Source of the DNA: Sporosarcina ureae
GTDB lineage: Bacteria > Bacillota > Bacilli > Bacillales_A > Planococcaceae
Assembly (NCBI RefSeq): GCF_029267015.1
Contig: NZ_JARIEA010000074.1
Coordinates: forward strand, 1-44,668
Direction: 5' to 3'
DNA length: 44,668 bases
Shown here: positions 33,071 to 42,533 of the stretch, piece by piece
Layout: each line of letters begins with the position of its first letter
Numbering within the stretch: position 1 is the first letter of the stretch
Made by a program: the position numbers and the translations under genes
Notes under the pieces: generated by a model
What the model saw: the letters and a program-made list of their open reading frames with translations, nothing else
The model's database searches: none
Told to the model about the DNA's origin: nothing

Positions 33071-34061
33071 CCGCCTCTCCGTCTTTAAATAATAAGGCGA
33101 TCGTCGTGCCTTCCCCTTGTTTCGAGGTAATCGTCAATTGATGACCGAGTTTCTCACATACTTCCGATGCGATATACAGCCCCATCCCTGTTGACTCGCC
33201 AGACAATCTGCCGTTTTCCCCTGTGAAGAAAGCTTTCGTCACACGGTGTAAGTCGGATGCCGGTATCCCGATTCCTTCATCGACAATCTCTAGACACAGT
33301 CCTTCTGGTTGCTGAACTGCATTGACATAAATTTTCTTTCCTTTTTCAAATGTATATTTCACTGCATTCGTAATGAATTGATTGAGCATGAACTTGATCC
33401 ACTTTCGATCGGTCGCAACGGTTAAATGATCATCAACGTTCAACACAGGGAACAAGCCATTCGTAATAAAGAGACGTTTGTTATCATTGAGTACTTCTTG
33501 CAACACTTGTCTAAGTAAAAGACGCTCAATTTGCATATCCTCTTCAAACGTTTCAAGCCGTGCATTGACCAGGACGTTTTCCAATCCATTTTGGATGCGT
33601 TCGACTTCCTGCTCGATACTCTTCTTATCCATTTCATCTTCTTGCAATAATAATTTAATGACCGAGATCGGTGTTTTCATTTGATGCACCCATTGATTCA
33701 TGAAGTGCATATGACGATTTTGCCCATCATACAACGTCTGTACTTCACGCTGATATAGGCGGTACAGTTCACGTGTAAATTCCGTCGTCATTTTATGTTC
33801 GGGCGTCAAGACGTGCCGGATCAATGCGTCTTCCATCAGTTTCGGCTTTTCCACGATTTTCGTATAAAATGTTCGTCGCATGATGAATTTTGCCACTAAA
33901 TAGCCCGTCGTAAATAAAATACTCATCGCAACCGAATAGATCGCTGTATTCGGATTTCGGAAGCCGTCGAGCCAAAACAACAGTAAAATGAACGACACGA
34001 GTGCGATTTGGAACACCATGAACGGGATATGTTCTCTAATGAACAGCGTGAATGCTTTCAT
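33060..34061 (-). CDS. BceS-type intramembrane-sensing histidine kinase
   Basis: 333 residues. Two TM helices (residues ~13-31 and ~38-58) with a loop of only a few residues, so there is no sensor domain. The H-box is NQWVHQMKTPISVIK, the N-box NAVKYTF, and the G boxes DEGIGIP and GESTGMGLYIA. Such kinases do not sense the drug; they read the activity of the BceAB-type transporter. The start overlaps the response-regulator stop by one base. Confidence 0.94.
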   Translation of the reverse strand: MKAFTLFIREHIPFMVFQIALVSFILLLFWLDGFRNPNTAIYSVAMSILFTTGYLVAKFIMRRTFYTKIVEKPKLMEDALIRHVLTPEHKMTTEFTRELYRLYQREVQTLYDGQNRHMHFMNQWVHQMKTPISVIKLLLQEDEMDKKSIEQEVERIQNGLENVLVNARLETFEEDMQIERLLLRQVLQEVLNDNKRLFITNGLFPVLNVDDHLTVATDRKWIKFMLNQFITNAVKYTFEKGKKIYVNAVQQPEGLCLEIVDEGIGIPASDLHRVTKAFFTGENGRLSGESTGMGLYIASEVCEKLGHQLTITSKQGEGTTIALLFKDGEAGEQ

Positions 34062-34759
34062 TAAGCTTCCGACTCCGGCATGAAGCGATAGCCAGCTCCA
34101 CGCACTGTTTCAATCCAGGACTGCACGTTGTAGTCGGTTAATTTCTTGCGTACTCTCGCCATATTAACGTTGAGCGTATTTTCATCAACGAATGACTGAT
34201 CATCCCATAGTTCTTCAAGCAATTTTTCGCGCGACACGACTTTTGGCGACTCACTCATCAGCATTTCCAAAATAACGCACTCTTTCTTTTGAAGCGGAAT
34301 TTCTTCCTCCCCTTTTTGCAGCGCCATCCGTTCTATGTACAACGTCAAATCACCGGATACAATAATACGCTCCGACTGACTGGGCGAATATTCCCCGAAT
34401 GACCGACGCAAATGGCTTTTAATTTTCGCCAGTACAATTTCATAATGGAACGGCTTCGTAATGAAATCATCCCCGCCATTTTCCAGCGCAAATACTTGAT
34501 CCATATCGCCAGAACGTGCTGAGATGAAAATAATCGGACACATCGTATGCTGTCGTAATTGCCGGCACCAATAATAGCCGTCATAGATCGGCAAATTGAT
34601 ATCAAGAAGCACTAGATGTGGATTGTACGCCACGCATTCTTCGACCACTCGATCAAAGTCCTGAATGATCGCGACTTCATACTGATATTTCTCAAGCGTT
34701 CCCGCCAATAATTGTGCAATTTTCAAATCATCTTCCACAATGAATATTCGATGTTTCAC
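34061..34759 (-). CDS. BceR-type response regulator (OmpR family)
   Basis: 232 residues from a GTG start with GAGGGG before it. Receiver: acidic pocket VEDD, phospho-acceptor VLLDINLPIYDG, Lys in ITKPF. Winged HTH at ~130-230 ending VNMARVRKKL and TVRGAGYRF. Should activate the downstream transporter genes and itself. First gene of the four-gene operon; a sigma-A promoter precedes it. Confidence 0.94.
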   Translation of the reverse strand: MKHRIFIVEDDLKIAQLLAGTLEKYQYEVAIIQDFDRVVEECVAYNPHLVLLDINLPIYDGYYWCRQLRQHTMCPIIFISARSGDMDQVFALENGGDDFITKPFHYEIVLAKIKSHLRRSFGEYSPSQSERIIVSGDLTLYIERMALQKGEEEIPLQKKECVILEMLMSESPKVVSREKLLEELWDDQSFVDENTLNVNMARVRKKLTDYNVQSWIETVRGAGYRFMPESEA

Positions 34760-34787
34760 CGTAACCCCTCACTTTCTCGTTATGCCT

Positions 34788-34816
34788 AGTATACCGTATT
34801 TCCGAACGCACATAAA
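34788..34816 (-). promoter_or_regulatory. sigma-A promoter of the Bce-type operon
   Basis: TTTATG, 17 bases, TATACT on the minus strand, about 29 bases before the GTG. I see no clear Bce-type inverted operator close by. Confidence 0.55.
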
Positions 34817-34832
34817 TGAATCTCTCGTATTC

Positions 34833-34861
34833 AAAAAACGCATGCCCCGTAAGACATGCGC
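34833..34861 (-). terminator. terminator of the lipoate ligase gene
   Basis: CGCATG at both ends of a ten-base loop (CGCATG ... CATGCG) followed by TTTTTTGA on the minus strand. Confidence 0.75.
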
Positions 34862-34867
34862 TGTTCC

Positions 34868-35860
34868 TTAATAAATAACATTGACGAATTCTTCTAGCTG
34901 AATTCCGCCTAGAATCTTCTCGACGTCCATTGATTTAAGTGCTTCCGTAATCGCCTGACGCTCATATTTCAAGCCAATTAAACGATTTTCAATTTCCTTT
35001 ACTTCCCCAACGCCGAAAAAGTCTCCGTAAATACTGACGTTTTCGATCAACCCTTTTTCTACTTGCAGGCGAACATCAATGCCGCCAACTGGGAAACGTT
35101 TTGACTGCTGCAAGTTGAACTTCGGTGAACGACCGTAGTTCCACTCCCAGTTACCATAGCGCTGAGCAGATAATTCACGGATCTTCGTCCAGTCTTCATC
35201 AGTCAACACGCGGTATTCAATGTTTTCTTCTCCATCGAACATAGAATTCAAGATTTCTTGTCTAAACTGTTCAATTGAAATAGGTTCTTCGAGAAACTCG
35301 GAAATATTCGCGACACGACTGCGAATAGATTTAATGCCTTTTGATTCGATCTTGTCCTTTTTCACTTTAAGTGAATTCACGACACCTTCCATATCTGTAT
35401 CAAACAGCAATGTGCCGTGACTGAACATGCGATCTCCTGTTGCGAATTGTGCATTGCCTGAAATTTTACGGCCATCAATCAAAATATCATTGCGCCCAAG
35501 CAATTCCGCTTTGATACCCATTTTTGCCAGCGCGTCTGTTACAGGCTCCGTAAACTTTTTAAAGTTACGGAATGATTCTCCATTGTCTTTCGTAATAAAG
35601 CTGAAGTTCAAGTTTCCTTTGTCATGGTACACAGCCCCACCGCCAGAAAGTCTACGCACTACATGAATGCCTTGACGATCTACGAACTCCGTATTGATTT
35701 CTTCTACGGTGTTTTGATTTTTCCCGATAATGATAGAAGGTTCATTGATATAGAACAGTAAATACGAATCTTCGTCTACATCCATCGTATTGAGCACATA
35801 TTCTTCAATGGCTAGGTTAATACGTGGGTCTGTAACGCCTTGATTATCGATAAATTTCAT
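34868..35860 (-). CDS. lplJ: lipoate--protein ligase
   Basis: 330 residues from the ATG at 35860 (AGGAGAG upstream); a longer frame to 36004 has no ribosome site. It has NLAIEEYVLNTMD, IGKNQNTVEEIN, the RRLSGGGAVYHDKGNLNFSF lipoate/AMP site, and Lys in GRKISGNAQF. The C-terminal ~80 residues form the accessory domain. It attaches free lipoate to E2 and GcvH proteins. Head-to-head with yhfH, as in B. subtilis, where yhfJ/lplJ and yhfH are close. Confidence 0.93.
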   Translation of the reverse strand: MKFIDNQGVTDPRINLAIEEYVLNTMDVDEDSYLLFYINEPSIIIGKNQNTVEEINTEFVDRQGIHVVRRLSGGGAVYHDKGNLNFSFITKDNGESFRNFKKFTEPVTDALAKMGIKAELLGRNDILIDGRKISGNAQFATGDRMFSHGTLLFDTDMEGVVNSLKVKKDKIESKGIKSIRSRVANISEFLEEPISIEQFRQEILNSMFDGEENIEYRVLTDEDWTKIRELSAQRYGNWEWNYGRSPKFNLQQSKRFPVGGIDVRLQVEKGLIENVSIYGDFFGVGEVKEIENRLIGLKYERQAITEALKSMDVEKILGGIQLEEFVNVIY

Positions 35861-35990
35861 ACTTTCTTCTCTCCTCACAAAATTGTCACATTTATTTTTA
35901 GTATATTCTTTCAATTCAGAACGTTTAAAACCACTTGAAAGCACGCCACAAAAGGCTTGAATCCATTTTAACAGAACTATAAATGAAATG

Positions 35991-36019
35991 TTGACTTTCA
36001 GCACCTGTTATAATACACT
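35991..36019 (+). promoter_or_regulatory. sigma-A promoter of yhfH
   Basis: TTGACT, 17 bases, TACACT. It starts about 130 bases from the lplJ start, on the opposite strand. Confidence 0.65.
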
Positions 36020-36068
36020 GTGTATATACCAAAGAGTTATACAACAAACAGAAGGGAATTGATTGAAT

Positions 36069-36194
36069 ATGGTAGAAAGCATTGTAGAATTTTTCAAGAA
36101 CTTGCCGGCGAAGGTTTGTGCGACTTGTGGAACTGAAATTGAAGAACAGCATGAGTGTTACTCTAATCACTGTGATCACTGCAACCTAAAATAA
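36069..36194 (+). CDS. yhfH: YhfH-family small Cys-rich protein
   Basis: Only 41 residues: MVESIVEFFKNLPAKVCATC, then GTEIEEQHECYSNHCDHCN. Two CxxC pairs (CATC, CDHC), with Cys and His between, suggest a small zinc ribbon. It matches the tiny YhfH proteins of Bacillales, of unknown function. The ribosome site AAGGGA is about twelve bases before the ATG; an in-frame TTG six bases earlier is also possible. It has its own promoter and terminator. Confidence 0.82.
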   Translation: MVESIVEFFKNLPAKVCATCGTEIEEQHECYSNHCDHCNLK

Positions 36195-36209
36195 AACAAA
36201 ACTTCTATT

Positions 36210-36240
36210 CGGCGGATATTCCTATATTCGCTTTTTTTAT
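36210..36240 (+). terminator. terminator of yhfH
   Basis: GGCGGATAT-TCC-TATATTCGC followed by TTTTTTT; the stem has a bulge. Confidence 0.6.
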
Positions 36241-36285
36241 GCGGAAAATACATAGATAAACGACACTGCGTACTCTCTGTACAAC

Positions 36286-36327
36286 TAAAAAGCCGTACAA
36301 CAAGTCGATGAACTTGGTGTACGGCTT
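36286..36327 (-). terminator. terminator of the heme operon
   Basis: AAGCCGTACA and TGTACGGCTT, ten-base arms. The minus strand continues into T's. It lies just after the hemY stop. Confidence 0.85.
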
Positions 36328-36335
36328 CTACTATT

Positions 36336-37751
36336 TTATTTGAACAAACTCGCGATTACTTGATCTTTCGCTACGACTCCTTGATCGATACAATCAGGCA
36401 AGCCGACTCCTTTATAAGAAGCTCCCGCAAGTTGGACCATTGGGAATTCATCGTGCAATTCTTCCCTCGCACGCAAAACCTTCTCTTTATGGCCTACGCG
36501 GTATTGCGGTCGATCGTCTTTCCAGCGTGTGATGATACAGAATTCCGGTTCGCCTTTAAGCTGCAGAATGTCTCCTAAGTCTTTACGGACAATCTTCTCT
36601 ATCTCAGCATCGGGTAAGTCCACGATCGCTTCTTCCCCAACCCGTCCGACGAATGCTCGCACCATCACTTTATCGTCTGGCGTCGTCGTCGGCCACTTGC
36701 GATTGAGAAGTGTACATGCCGTGATCGAATGATTGCTACTGCGCGGAACTAAGAACCCCGTACCGTCTATATCCTTCTTCATGGCGTCTTTCGGGTACCC
36801 TAGAGCTACCGTTGCAACTGAAGTCGTTAAAATCGTTCCCAATTCTTTCAACAAACCATGCGGCTCAAACAATCGACTCGCTACGGTGTGGCTTGTCGCC
36901 ATAATGACCGCATCAGCTTCAATTTGTCGCTGATCATTTAATGTGAGGACCGCTTGTTCACCATGTTTTTTTATCTTGGTAACGCGCGTGCCTTTCATAA
37001 TCGTCACATCGGTCAGTTGTTGTTCAAGCGCTTCAACCAAAGTTTCCAGTCCATACTTGAACGTATGGAACACGCCTACCTTTTTCGAACTGTGACTGTT
37101 CTTTTGTGGCAGTTGCTTAGGTTGGCTTTTCTTCATCCCTAAAATCAGACTACGGTGTTTTTTCTCCACTTCATAAAACTGTGGGAATGTAGATTCCAAG
37201 CTCATATGATCGATATCTCCTGCAAAAACACCAGACAATAAAGGTTCAATCAAGTTCTCCACTACTTCAGTGCCGAAGCGACGTCGGAAAAACTTCCCGA
37301 GTGGTTGATCACCTATTACTCCAGATCGCGGCAAGACCAAATCGCCTGCCGCCCGTAATTTACCACTTAAGCTGAATAAGCCTGATGCGATAAACGGTTT
37401 GACTTCTGTCGGGATTCCCATGACAGCACCCGCTGGAATTTTATGCATTTGATTATGGAGGAAAATATACGCTTGCCCTGTCGCATTACGGACGAGTTGA
37501 TCCGCTATACCTAAATCAGCCGCTAATTGGTCTACACTTTGTTTACGGATCAAGAAGGAGTCGGGACCGCGTTCGATTACGTAGCCATCTCGACGGACTG
37601 TTTGGATTTTTCCACCTAGTTCTGTTGAAGCTTCAATCATGGTGATGTCTATAGGAAGTCCTTGTTCACGAGCGTCTTTTTGCATATAGTACGCTGCAGC
37701 GAGACCTGTGATGCCGCCACCGATAATGACTACTCTTTTTCGTTCACTCAT
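36336..37751 (-). CDS. hemY: coproporphyrinogen III / protoporphyrinogen oxidase (HemY/CgoX)
   Basis: 471 residues. FAD site VVIIGGGITGLAAAYYM at the N-terminus, RDGYVIERGPDSFL, and the C-terminal FAD segment LAGASYKGVGLPDCIDQG. In Gram-positive bacteria this enzyme oxidises coproporphyrinogen III in the coproporphyrin-dependent heme route. Last gene of hemE-hemH-hemY, 29 bases after hemH. A flexible Lys/Gln/Ser patch (KKSQPKQLPQKNSHSSKK) interrupts the middle and is probably a surface loop. Confidence 0.95.
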   Translation of the reverse strand: MSERKRVVIIGGGITGLAAAYYMQKDAREQGLPIDITMIEASTELGGKIQTVRRDGYVIERGPDSFLIRKQSVDQLAADLGIADQLVRNATGQAYIFLHNQMHKIPAGAVMGIPTEVKPFIASGLFSLSGKLRAAGDLVLPRSGVIGDQPLGKFFRRRFGTEVVENLIEPLLSGVFAGDIDHMSLESTFPQFYEVEKKHRSLILGMKKSQPKQLPQKNSHSSKKVGVFHTFKYGLETLVEALEQQLTDVTIMKGTRVTKIKKHGEQAVLTLNDQRQIEADAVIMATSHTVASRLFEPHGLLKELGTILTTSVATVALGYPKDAMKKDIDGTGFLVPRSSNHSITACTLLNRKWPTTTPDDKVMVRAFVGRVGEEAIVDLPDAEIEKIVRKDLGDILQLKGEPEFCIITRWKDDRPQYRVGHKEKVLRAREELHDEFPMVQLAGASYKGVGLPDCIDQGVVAKDQVIASLFK

Positions 37752-37780
37752 GTCCTTTTTTCACTCCGATCCATTTGAAT

Positions 37781-38719
37781 TCATTTCGTTGCGTGTAATT
37801 GATCCATTACAGCATCCGCCATTGCATCAATGAATAAAGGATCGATGTTCGGCATAGCAGGTCTGTGGTACGCTGCGCCGATATCGTCACATACAACTTT
37901 ACACTCGTAGTCGTTATCAAATAAAACTTCCAAGTGATCGCATACAAAACCTACTGGTGTGTAAACGAATGACGTATATCCTTTTGTTTCATGCAATTCA
38001 CGTGTTAAATCCTGAACGTCAGGACCTAGCCAAGGATCAGGCGTTTGCCCTTCACTTTGCCAACCGATTGCGTATGTTTTAATGCCTGCTGCGTCTGTAA
38101 TCATTTCCGCTGTCTCTTTTAATTGATCAGCATATGGGTCACCGTTAGCCAAAATCTTTTCAGGTAACGAGTGTGCTGAAACAATCAAGCATGTATTCTC
38201 ACGTTCTGCTTCATCCATTGCATCGTATGTTTGACGCAATTGATTCGTCCAGTATTCAATGAATTTCGGCTGCTTGTACCAGCTTTCAACTGAAGTCAGA
38301 TGGATACCGTGCTTGTCCGCTTCCTCTTTCGCACGACCGTTGTATGATTTAACGGAGAACGTAGAGAAATGTGGCGCCAAGACAATCGATACAGCTTCTG
38401 TAATGCCGTCTTTATGCATTTCTTGCACAGCATCCTCAACGAATGGCGCAATATGCTTTAAGCCAATATATACTTTGAATTCGATTTCATCTTGTACTTC
38501 ATTCATGCGAGCGCCTAATGCGTTTGCTTGATCGTCCGTAATCTTCGCAAGTGGTGAAATGCCTCCGATTGCTTCATAGCGATTACGTAGATCTTCTACT
38601 TGTTCCGGAGCCGGTGGACGGCCTCTACGGATGTGTGTGTAATACGGTAATAGATCGTCATAGGAGTTTGGTGTTCCGTACGCCATAACGAGTAAGCCCA
38701 TTTTCTTTTTCGTCATCAT
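37781..38719 (-). CDS. hemH: ferrochelatase (coproporphyrin III type, CpfC/HemH)
   Basis: 312 residues starting at [21 protein letters not shown] is five bases before this ATG, and an upstream GTG is less likely. The catalytic His lies in [11 protein letters not shown], with the conserved Glu in [21 protein letters not shown]-like [21 protein letters not shown] is at the start. It inserts ferrous iron into the porphyrin. In operon with hemE upstream. Confidence 0.95.
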   Translation of the reverse strand: MMTKKKMGLLVMAYGTPNSYDDLLPYYTHIRRGRPPAPEQVEDLRNRYEAIGGISPLAKITDDQANALGARMNEVQDEIEFKVYIGLKHIAPFVEDAVQEMHKDGITEAVSIVLAPHFSTFSVKSYNGRAKEEADKHGIHLTSVESWYKQPKFIEYWTNQLRQTYDAMDEAERENTCLIVSAHSLPEKILANGDPYADQLKETAEMITDAAGIKTYAIGWQSEGQTPDPWLGPDVQDLTRELHETKGYTSFVYTPVGFVCDHLEVLFDNDYECKVVCDDIGAAYHRPAMPNIDPLFIDAMADAVMDQLHATK

Positions 38720-38740
38720 TTTCACCTCATGGTTGGATTG

Positions 38741-39784
38741 TTATTTCGAACGTAATTCTTTACTATATTCATGTACGAAAGCTGTTAAACGCTTCAATGT
38801 TGCAGGTTTTACGTCAGGGAATACGCCATGGCCCAAGTTGAAGATATGGCTTCCGTGTTCTACACCTTGTTCAACAATAACCTTCGCACGTTCTTCGATG
38901 ACGGACCAGTCTGCCAGTAACATGGAGGGATCCAAGTTTCCTTGCAAAGGTTTTGTCATACCGCGTTCGCCCGCTTCTTTAATAGACAAGCGCCAATCCA
39001 GTCCGACTACATCAACTGGTAGGTCATGCCATTCATTCGCCAAATGACTTGCGCCAACTCCGAATGTAATCAACGGAATGTTTAACTTACGTAGTTCCGT
39101 GAAAATACGAGTCATTGTAGGTTTAATGAAGATACGGTAATCGGATACATTCAATGCGCCAACCCATGAATCGAATATTTGCACGGCTTTCACACCTGCG
39201 TTAACTTGTGCTGTAATATAACTAATCGTCATATCAGCTAGCTTATCCATCAATGCAAACCACGCTTGTGGCTCAGATACCATGAAGGACTTTGTCAGGT
39301 TATAGCTCTTTGAAGGACCGCCTTCGATCATATAACTCGCTAGTGTAAACGGTGCGCCCGCGAAACCAATCAGTGGGACATTCAATTGCTCTTGAGTCAG
39401 CATTTTTATCGTATCCAAAACGTAAGGAACTTGCTCTTCTGCTGAAAACTCCCCTAAGTTTGCGATGTCTTGTGCTGAACGGATGGGATTTGAGATAACA
39501 GGGCCTACGCCTGATTTGATTTTTACGTCTACTCCGATTCCTACAAGTGGTGTTACAATATCTTTATATAAAATAGCTGCATCTACATCATATTGATCTA
39601 CTGGAAGCTTTGTTACATACGCACATAATTCAGGCTGATGCGTAATTTCTTCCAAGGAGTATTTCTCTTTGATTTTAAGATATTCCGGCTGTGAACGTCC
39701 TGCTTGACGCATGAACCAAACGGGCGTGTGATCTATTTGCTCGCCTCTCGCAGCGCGTAATAACGTATCATTAAAAGTTGACAT
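38741..39784 (-). CDS. hemE: uroporphyrinogen decarboxylase
   Basis: 347 residues. The signatures [15 protein letters not shown] (substrate Arg and Gln) and [20 protein letters not shown] are complete, as are IFDSWVGAL and [12 protein letters not shown]. It converts uroporphyrinogen III to coproporphyrinogen III. First gene of hemEHY. The AAAGAGG site is about nine to ten bases upstream of the ATG. Confidence 0.97.
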   Translation of the reverse strand: MSTFNDTLLRAARGEQIDHTPVWFMRQAGRSQPEYLKIKEKYSLEEITHQPELCAYVTKLPVDQYDVDAAILYKDIVTPLVGIGVDVKIKSGVGPVISNPIRSAQDIANLGEFSAEEQVPYVLDTIKMLTQEQLNVPLIGFAGAPFTLASYMIEGGPSKSYNLTKSFMVSEPQAWFALMDKLADMTISYITAQVNAGVKAVQIFDSWVGALNVSDYRIFIKPTMTRIFTELRKLNIPLITFGVGASHLANEWHDLPVDVVGLDWRLSIKEAGERGMTKPLQGNLDPSMLLADWSVIEERAKVIVEQGVEHGSHIFNLGHGVFPDVKPATLKRLTAFVHEYSKELRSK

Positions 39785-39996
39785 ATTCAGAGATACCTCT
39801 TTCCATTTTTATAATTTCGTTCGCGAAACTCATATACGTTCTCATGATAAACCGTTGACAAGTCAATGTATAGTGAATTGCGCCTTTGTCATAATTTTGT
39901 GCTTAGACTAGAGGGACTTCTGTCATTTTTCCGACAATCATTCCTAACTTGCTTGCTTTTAATGTGTTTGATACAAGAGATTTTAGGGAATTACTA

Positions 39997-40040
39997 AGTG
40001 TAGAATCATACACTGGATAAGAGTGTCCTCATTACACTCT
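39997..40040 (+). promoter_or_regulatory. two adjacent dyads upstream of hmoB
   Basis: AGTGTA-GAATCA-TACACT (39997-40014) and AGAGTGT-CCTCATT-ACACTCT (40020-40040). Both have GTGT/ACAC cores and similar spacing. Possible operator pair for the heme monooxygenase gene; the regulator is unknown. Confidence 0.5.
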
Positions 40041-40073
40041 GACGATTGTTACTAGCCAAAGGAGGAAAATTAC

Positions 40074-40583
40074 ATGAATATTTATATGACAACTGGAACT
40101 ATGGACTTTATGGAAAAGGTAAAAGATCAGTACGTAGATGAAACCATTCACTTAATGAATGGTGCCGGCACTACACTGTTGCTACATGAAACAAATGGCA
40201 AGAGCGTGTTTCAAACACCGAGGAAGTTTGAAGTAGTAGGATCTTTCGGACAACTGACAGAACCAGGATTCTTTGCAATGGATAATGTCGCGGTGACAGA
40301 TGAAGGTAAACCAATTTTCGAACATCAGTACAAGCATATGGGAGAAAAACTTCAAAACATGCCTGGTTTCATCGCATTCCGTTTATTGCGTCCTATCGGC
40401 AATGATACGTATACATTGCTAACAGAATGGACGGATCGACGTCTGTATGAAATTTGGTATAACTCCCCGGGTAATCAGTTATCCGACAAAACGGACTTCA
40501 AAGATGCTGGCGGTGCTGCACAACATATTTTCACAAGTGCTCCATACACAACGCATTATAAAACACCTACTGAAGAGGTTTGA
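40074..40583 (+). CDS. hmoB: heme-degrading monooxygenase (HmoB-like)
   Basis: 169 residues. The C-terminal half has the ABM-like ferredoxin fold, FEHQYKHMGEKLQNMPGFIA and TYTLLTEWTDRRLYEIWYNS, and the N-terminal half is the HmoB extension (IYMTTGTMDFMEKV). B. subtilis HmoB (YhgC) has the same length and lies next to hemEHY; here too it is divergent from hemE. It opens the heme ring and frees iron. AAAGGAGG is placed well before the ATG. Confidence 0.88.
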   Translation: MNIYMTTGTMDFMEKVKDQYVDETIHLMNGAGTTLLLHETNGKSVFQTPRKFEVVGSFGQLTEPGFFAMDNVAVTDEGKPIFEHQYKHMGEKLQNMPGFIAFRLLRPIGNDTYTLLTEWTDRRLYEIWYNSPGNQLSDKTDFKDAGGAAQHIFTSAPYTTHYKTPTEEV

Positions 40584-40608
40584 CGTTTTTACGTCAAATC
40601 TTTTTTTA
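40577..40608 (+). terminator. terminator of hmoB
   Basis: TTTGACGT, short T loop, ACGTCAAA, then TCTTTTTTT. The stem begins over the hmoB stop codon. Confidence 0.85.
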
Positions 40609-40672
40609 TGGTCAGTCCTCTAGATCTATCATTTCATTCAATTCTACTGCAATATGTTTCGACACCCGAAGT

Positions 40673-40701
40673 TTGCGATGCGTCTGTTCGCTTGTTATAC
40701 T
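40673..40701 (+). promoter_or_regulatory. sigma-A promoter of the M20 amidohydrolase
   Basis: TTGCGA, 17 bases, TATACT, about 45 bases before the ATG. Confidence 0.65.
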
Positions 40702-40746
40702 AAACGAGATGATTGATTTATTTGTATATTTGAGAGGGGACTTATA

Positions 40747-41910
40747 ATGAGAGAACAATTATTTCAGAAATTAGAACAATCGTACGACGATATGGTAGAG
40801 ATACGTCGATATTTGCATATGAATCCAGAGGTTTCATATAAAGAAACGAAGACTGCTGCCTATATCGCTGACTTTTATAAACAACTTGGCGTAGAAGTAC
40901 GTACTGGTGTTGGCGGCAACGGTGTCGTAGCACGAATCAAAGGTGCGAAGCCTGGAAAAACAGTGGCTTTGCGAGCAGACTTTGATGCATTGCCTATTCA
41001 AGACCAAAAAGATACACCTTACGCCTCCACTGTGCCAGGCGTTATGCACGCTTGTGGGCATGATGGCCATACTGCCACTCTCCTTCAACTAGCAAAAGCG
41101 ATGAATGAAATGCGCGATGAGCTATCAGGAGAATATGTATTTATTCATCAACACGCAGAAGAACTAGCTCCAGGTGGCGCTATTGCGATGATCGAAGACG
41201 GTTGTCTAGAAGGCGTCGATGTGATTTTCGGTACGCATCTTTGGTCACTACTCGAATCAGGCGTAATCCATTACTGTGCAGGTCCAGTCATGGCTGCGGC
41301 AGATCGATTTAACATTACCGTTCAAGGGGCTGGCGGACATGGCGCTGCTCCACATCAAACAAAAGATGCGATCGTAATCAGTTCACAGTTAGTAACGAAT
41401 CTTCAACAAATCGTCTCAAGACGCGTTGATCCAATCGAATCAGCTGTTCTATCCGTCGGTTCATTCGTTTCAGAAAATGCCTTTAACGTCATTGCGGATC
41501 AGGCAGTTCTAGGCGGTACCGTTCGTACATTCACAAACGACGTACGTGACTTGATGGAAAAAGAAATCAAGCGCGTAGCTGAAGGTACAGCGATTGCAAA
41601 CGATTGCGAAATCACCGTGGAATACTTCCGTGGCTATCCAGCAGTCGTCAATCACGAAAAGGAAACGGACTATCTAAAAGCAGTGGCTGAATCTATTCTT
41701 GGTTTAAAAGGCGTAGAAGAAATGCAACCTCAAATGGGCGGCGAAGATTTTGCTTACTATCTTGAAAAGATTCCAGGTACGTTCTTCTTCACGGGTGCAC
41801 AACCAGCAGATGCTTATCCACATCATCACCCACGTTTTGATTTTGATGAACAGGCTATGATGGCAGCGGCTAAGACATTGGGCGCAGCGGCTATTGATTA
41901 TCAGAACTAA
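40747..41910 (+). CDS. M20 family amidohydrolase (N-acyl-amino-acid hydrolase type)
   Basis: 387 residues. Metal and catalytic motifs: GVMHACGHDGHTATLL, FIHQHAEELAPGG, GGEDFAYYLEKIPG and a C-terminal HHHPRFDFDE. The inserted dimerisation domain covers ~residues 185-300. It removes acyl groups from amino acids or similar amides in the cytoplasm; natural substrate unknown (YhaA/AmaA-like). AGAGGGG lies before the ATG. It has its own promoter and terminator. Confidence 0.9.
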   Translation: MREQLFQKLEQSYDDMVEIRRYLHMNPEVSYKETKTAAYIADFYKQLGVEVRTGVGGNGVVARIKGAKPGKTVALRADFDALPIQDQKDTPYASTVPGVMHACGHDGHTATLLQLAKAMNEMRDELSGEYVFIHQHAEELAPGGAIAMIEDGCLEGVDVIFGTHLWSLLESGVIHYCAGPVMAAADRFNITVQGAGGHGAAPHQTKDAIVISSQLVTNLQQIVSRRVDPIESAVLSVGSFVSENAFNVIADQAVLGGTVRTFTNDVRDLMEKEIKRVAEGTAIANDCEITVEYFRGYPAVVNHEKETDYLKAVAESILGLKGVEEMQPQMGGEDFAYYLEKIPGTFFFTGAQPADAYPHHHPRFDFDEQAMMAAAKTLGAAAIDYQN

Positions 41911-41923
41911 ATAACTGCAAGTG

Positions 41924-41967
41924 ACTGAAGACATGCCCTTGGAAAGTGGGTATGGTCTTCAGTTTTC
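41924..41967 (+). terminator. terminator of the M20 amidohydrolase gene
   Basis: ACTGAAGACATGCCC pairs with GGGTATGGTCTTCAGT (one mismatch), followed by TTTTCTTG. Confidence 0.85.
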
Positions 41968-42002
41968 TTGTGTTGGGGTTTGATGATGTGGCGGTAGTCC
42001 AT

Positions 42003-42240
42003 AGTAAGTAGGAGTCGGCATGAGTTGTTGTTTTACGAGTGCTTTTCTTTTCGTTGTTTTGTGCAGAGGTAGTGGGTTGTCTGGCAATGTAAGTGGGGCG
42101 ATCATTGGCCCCACTTCGGCGGTGGTGGATGGCTTCCGCAATGAGCCAGACAGGAAGTGCGCCTGGCTGTCTCATTACTACGCCTACCACTGGCAGCCGC
42201 CTGCGTTAGATTGGGTGTAGGGCAGTTCAGGTACTTGTTT
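42003..42240 (+). repeat. ~260-bp structured repeat array, copy X1
   Basis: It contains AAGTGGGGC-GATCATT-GGCCCCACTT, then a hairpin ATGAGCCAGACAGG / CCTGGCTGTCTCAT, inside GGCGGTGGTGG / ACCACTGGCAGCCGCC. About 266 bases from the matching point of X2. A 66-codon frame crosses it but follows the repeat structure. Confidence 0.85.
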
Positions 42241-42268
42241 TTCGAGTACACGGTTTTTTGTTCGCACT

Positions 42269-42508
42269 AGTAAGTAGGATACGATGTTGGGTAGTGGTTT
42301 TTGCAACCCCTTACTCTTCCTTGTTTTATGCAAAGGTAGTAGTTTGACTGGCAGAGTAAGTGGGGCGGGCATTGGCCCCACTTCGGCGGTGGTGGATGGC
42401 TTCCGCAATGAGCCAGACAGGAAGTGCGCCTGGCTGTCTCATTACTACGCCTACCACGTGCAGCCGCCTTCGTTAGATAATGTGTAGGGCAGTTCGGATA
42501 CTTGTTTT
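42269..42508 (+). repeat. ~260-bp structured repeat array, copy X2
   Basis: Same order and orientation as X1. The stretch from the GTGGGG hairpin to TACCAC is almost identical; the first ~90 bases and the end differ more. Confidence 0.85.
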
Positions 42509-42533
42509 GCAAGAATAGTAACTAGTACCACCC

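Noticed and set aside
36001..36016. TATAAT box at 36009 as -10 of yhfH
   Set aside because: Only 12 bases separate it from TTGACT. TACACT at the proper 17-base spacing fits better.
42020..42487. Two similar 66-67 codon frames in X1 and X2 (SAVVDGFRNEPDRKCAWLSH)
   Set aside because: They follow the structured repeat on both sides of its stems, have poor starts, and the opposite strand is equally open. Best explained as repeat shadows.
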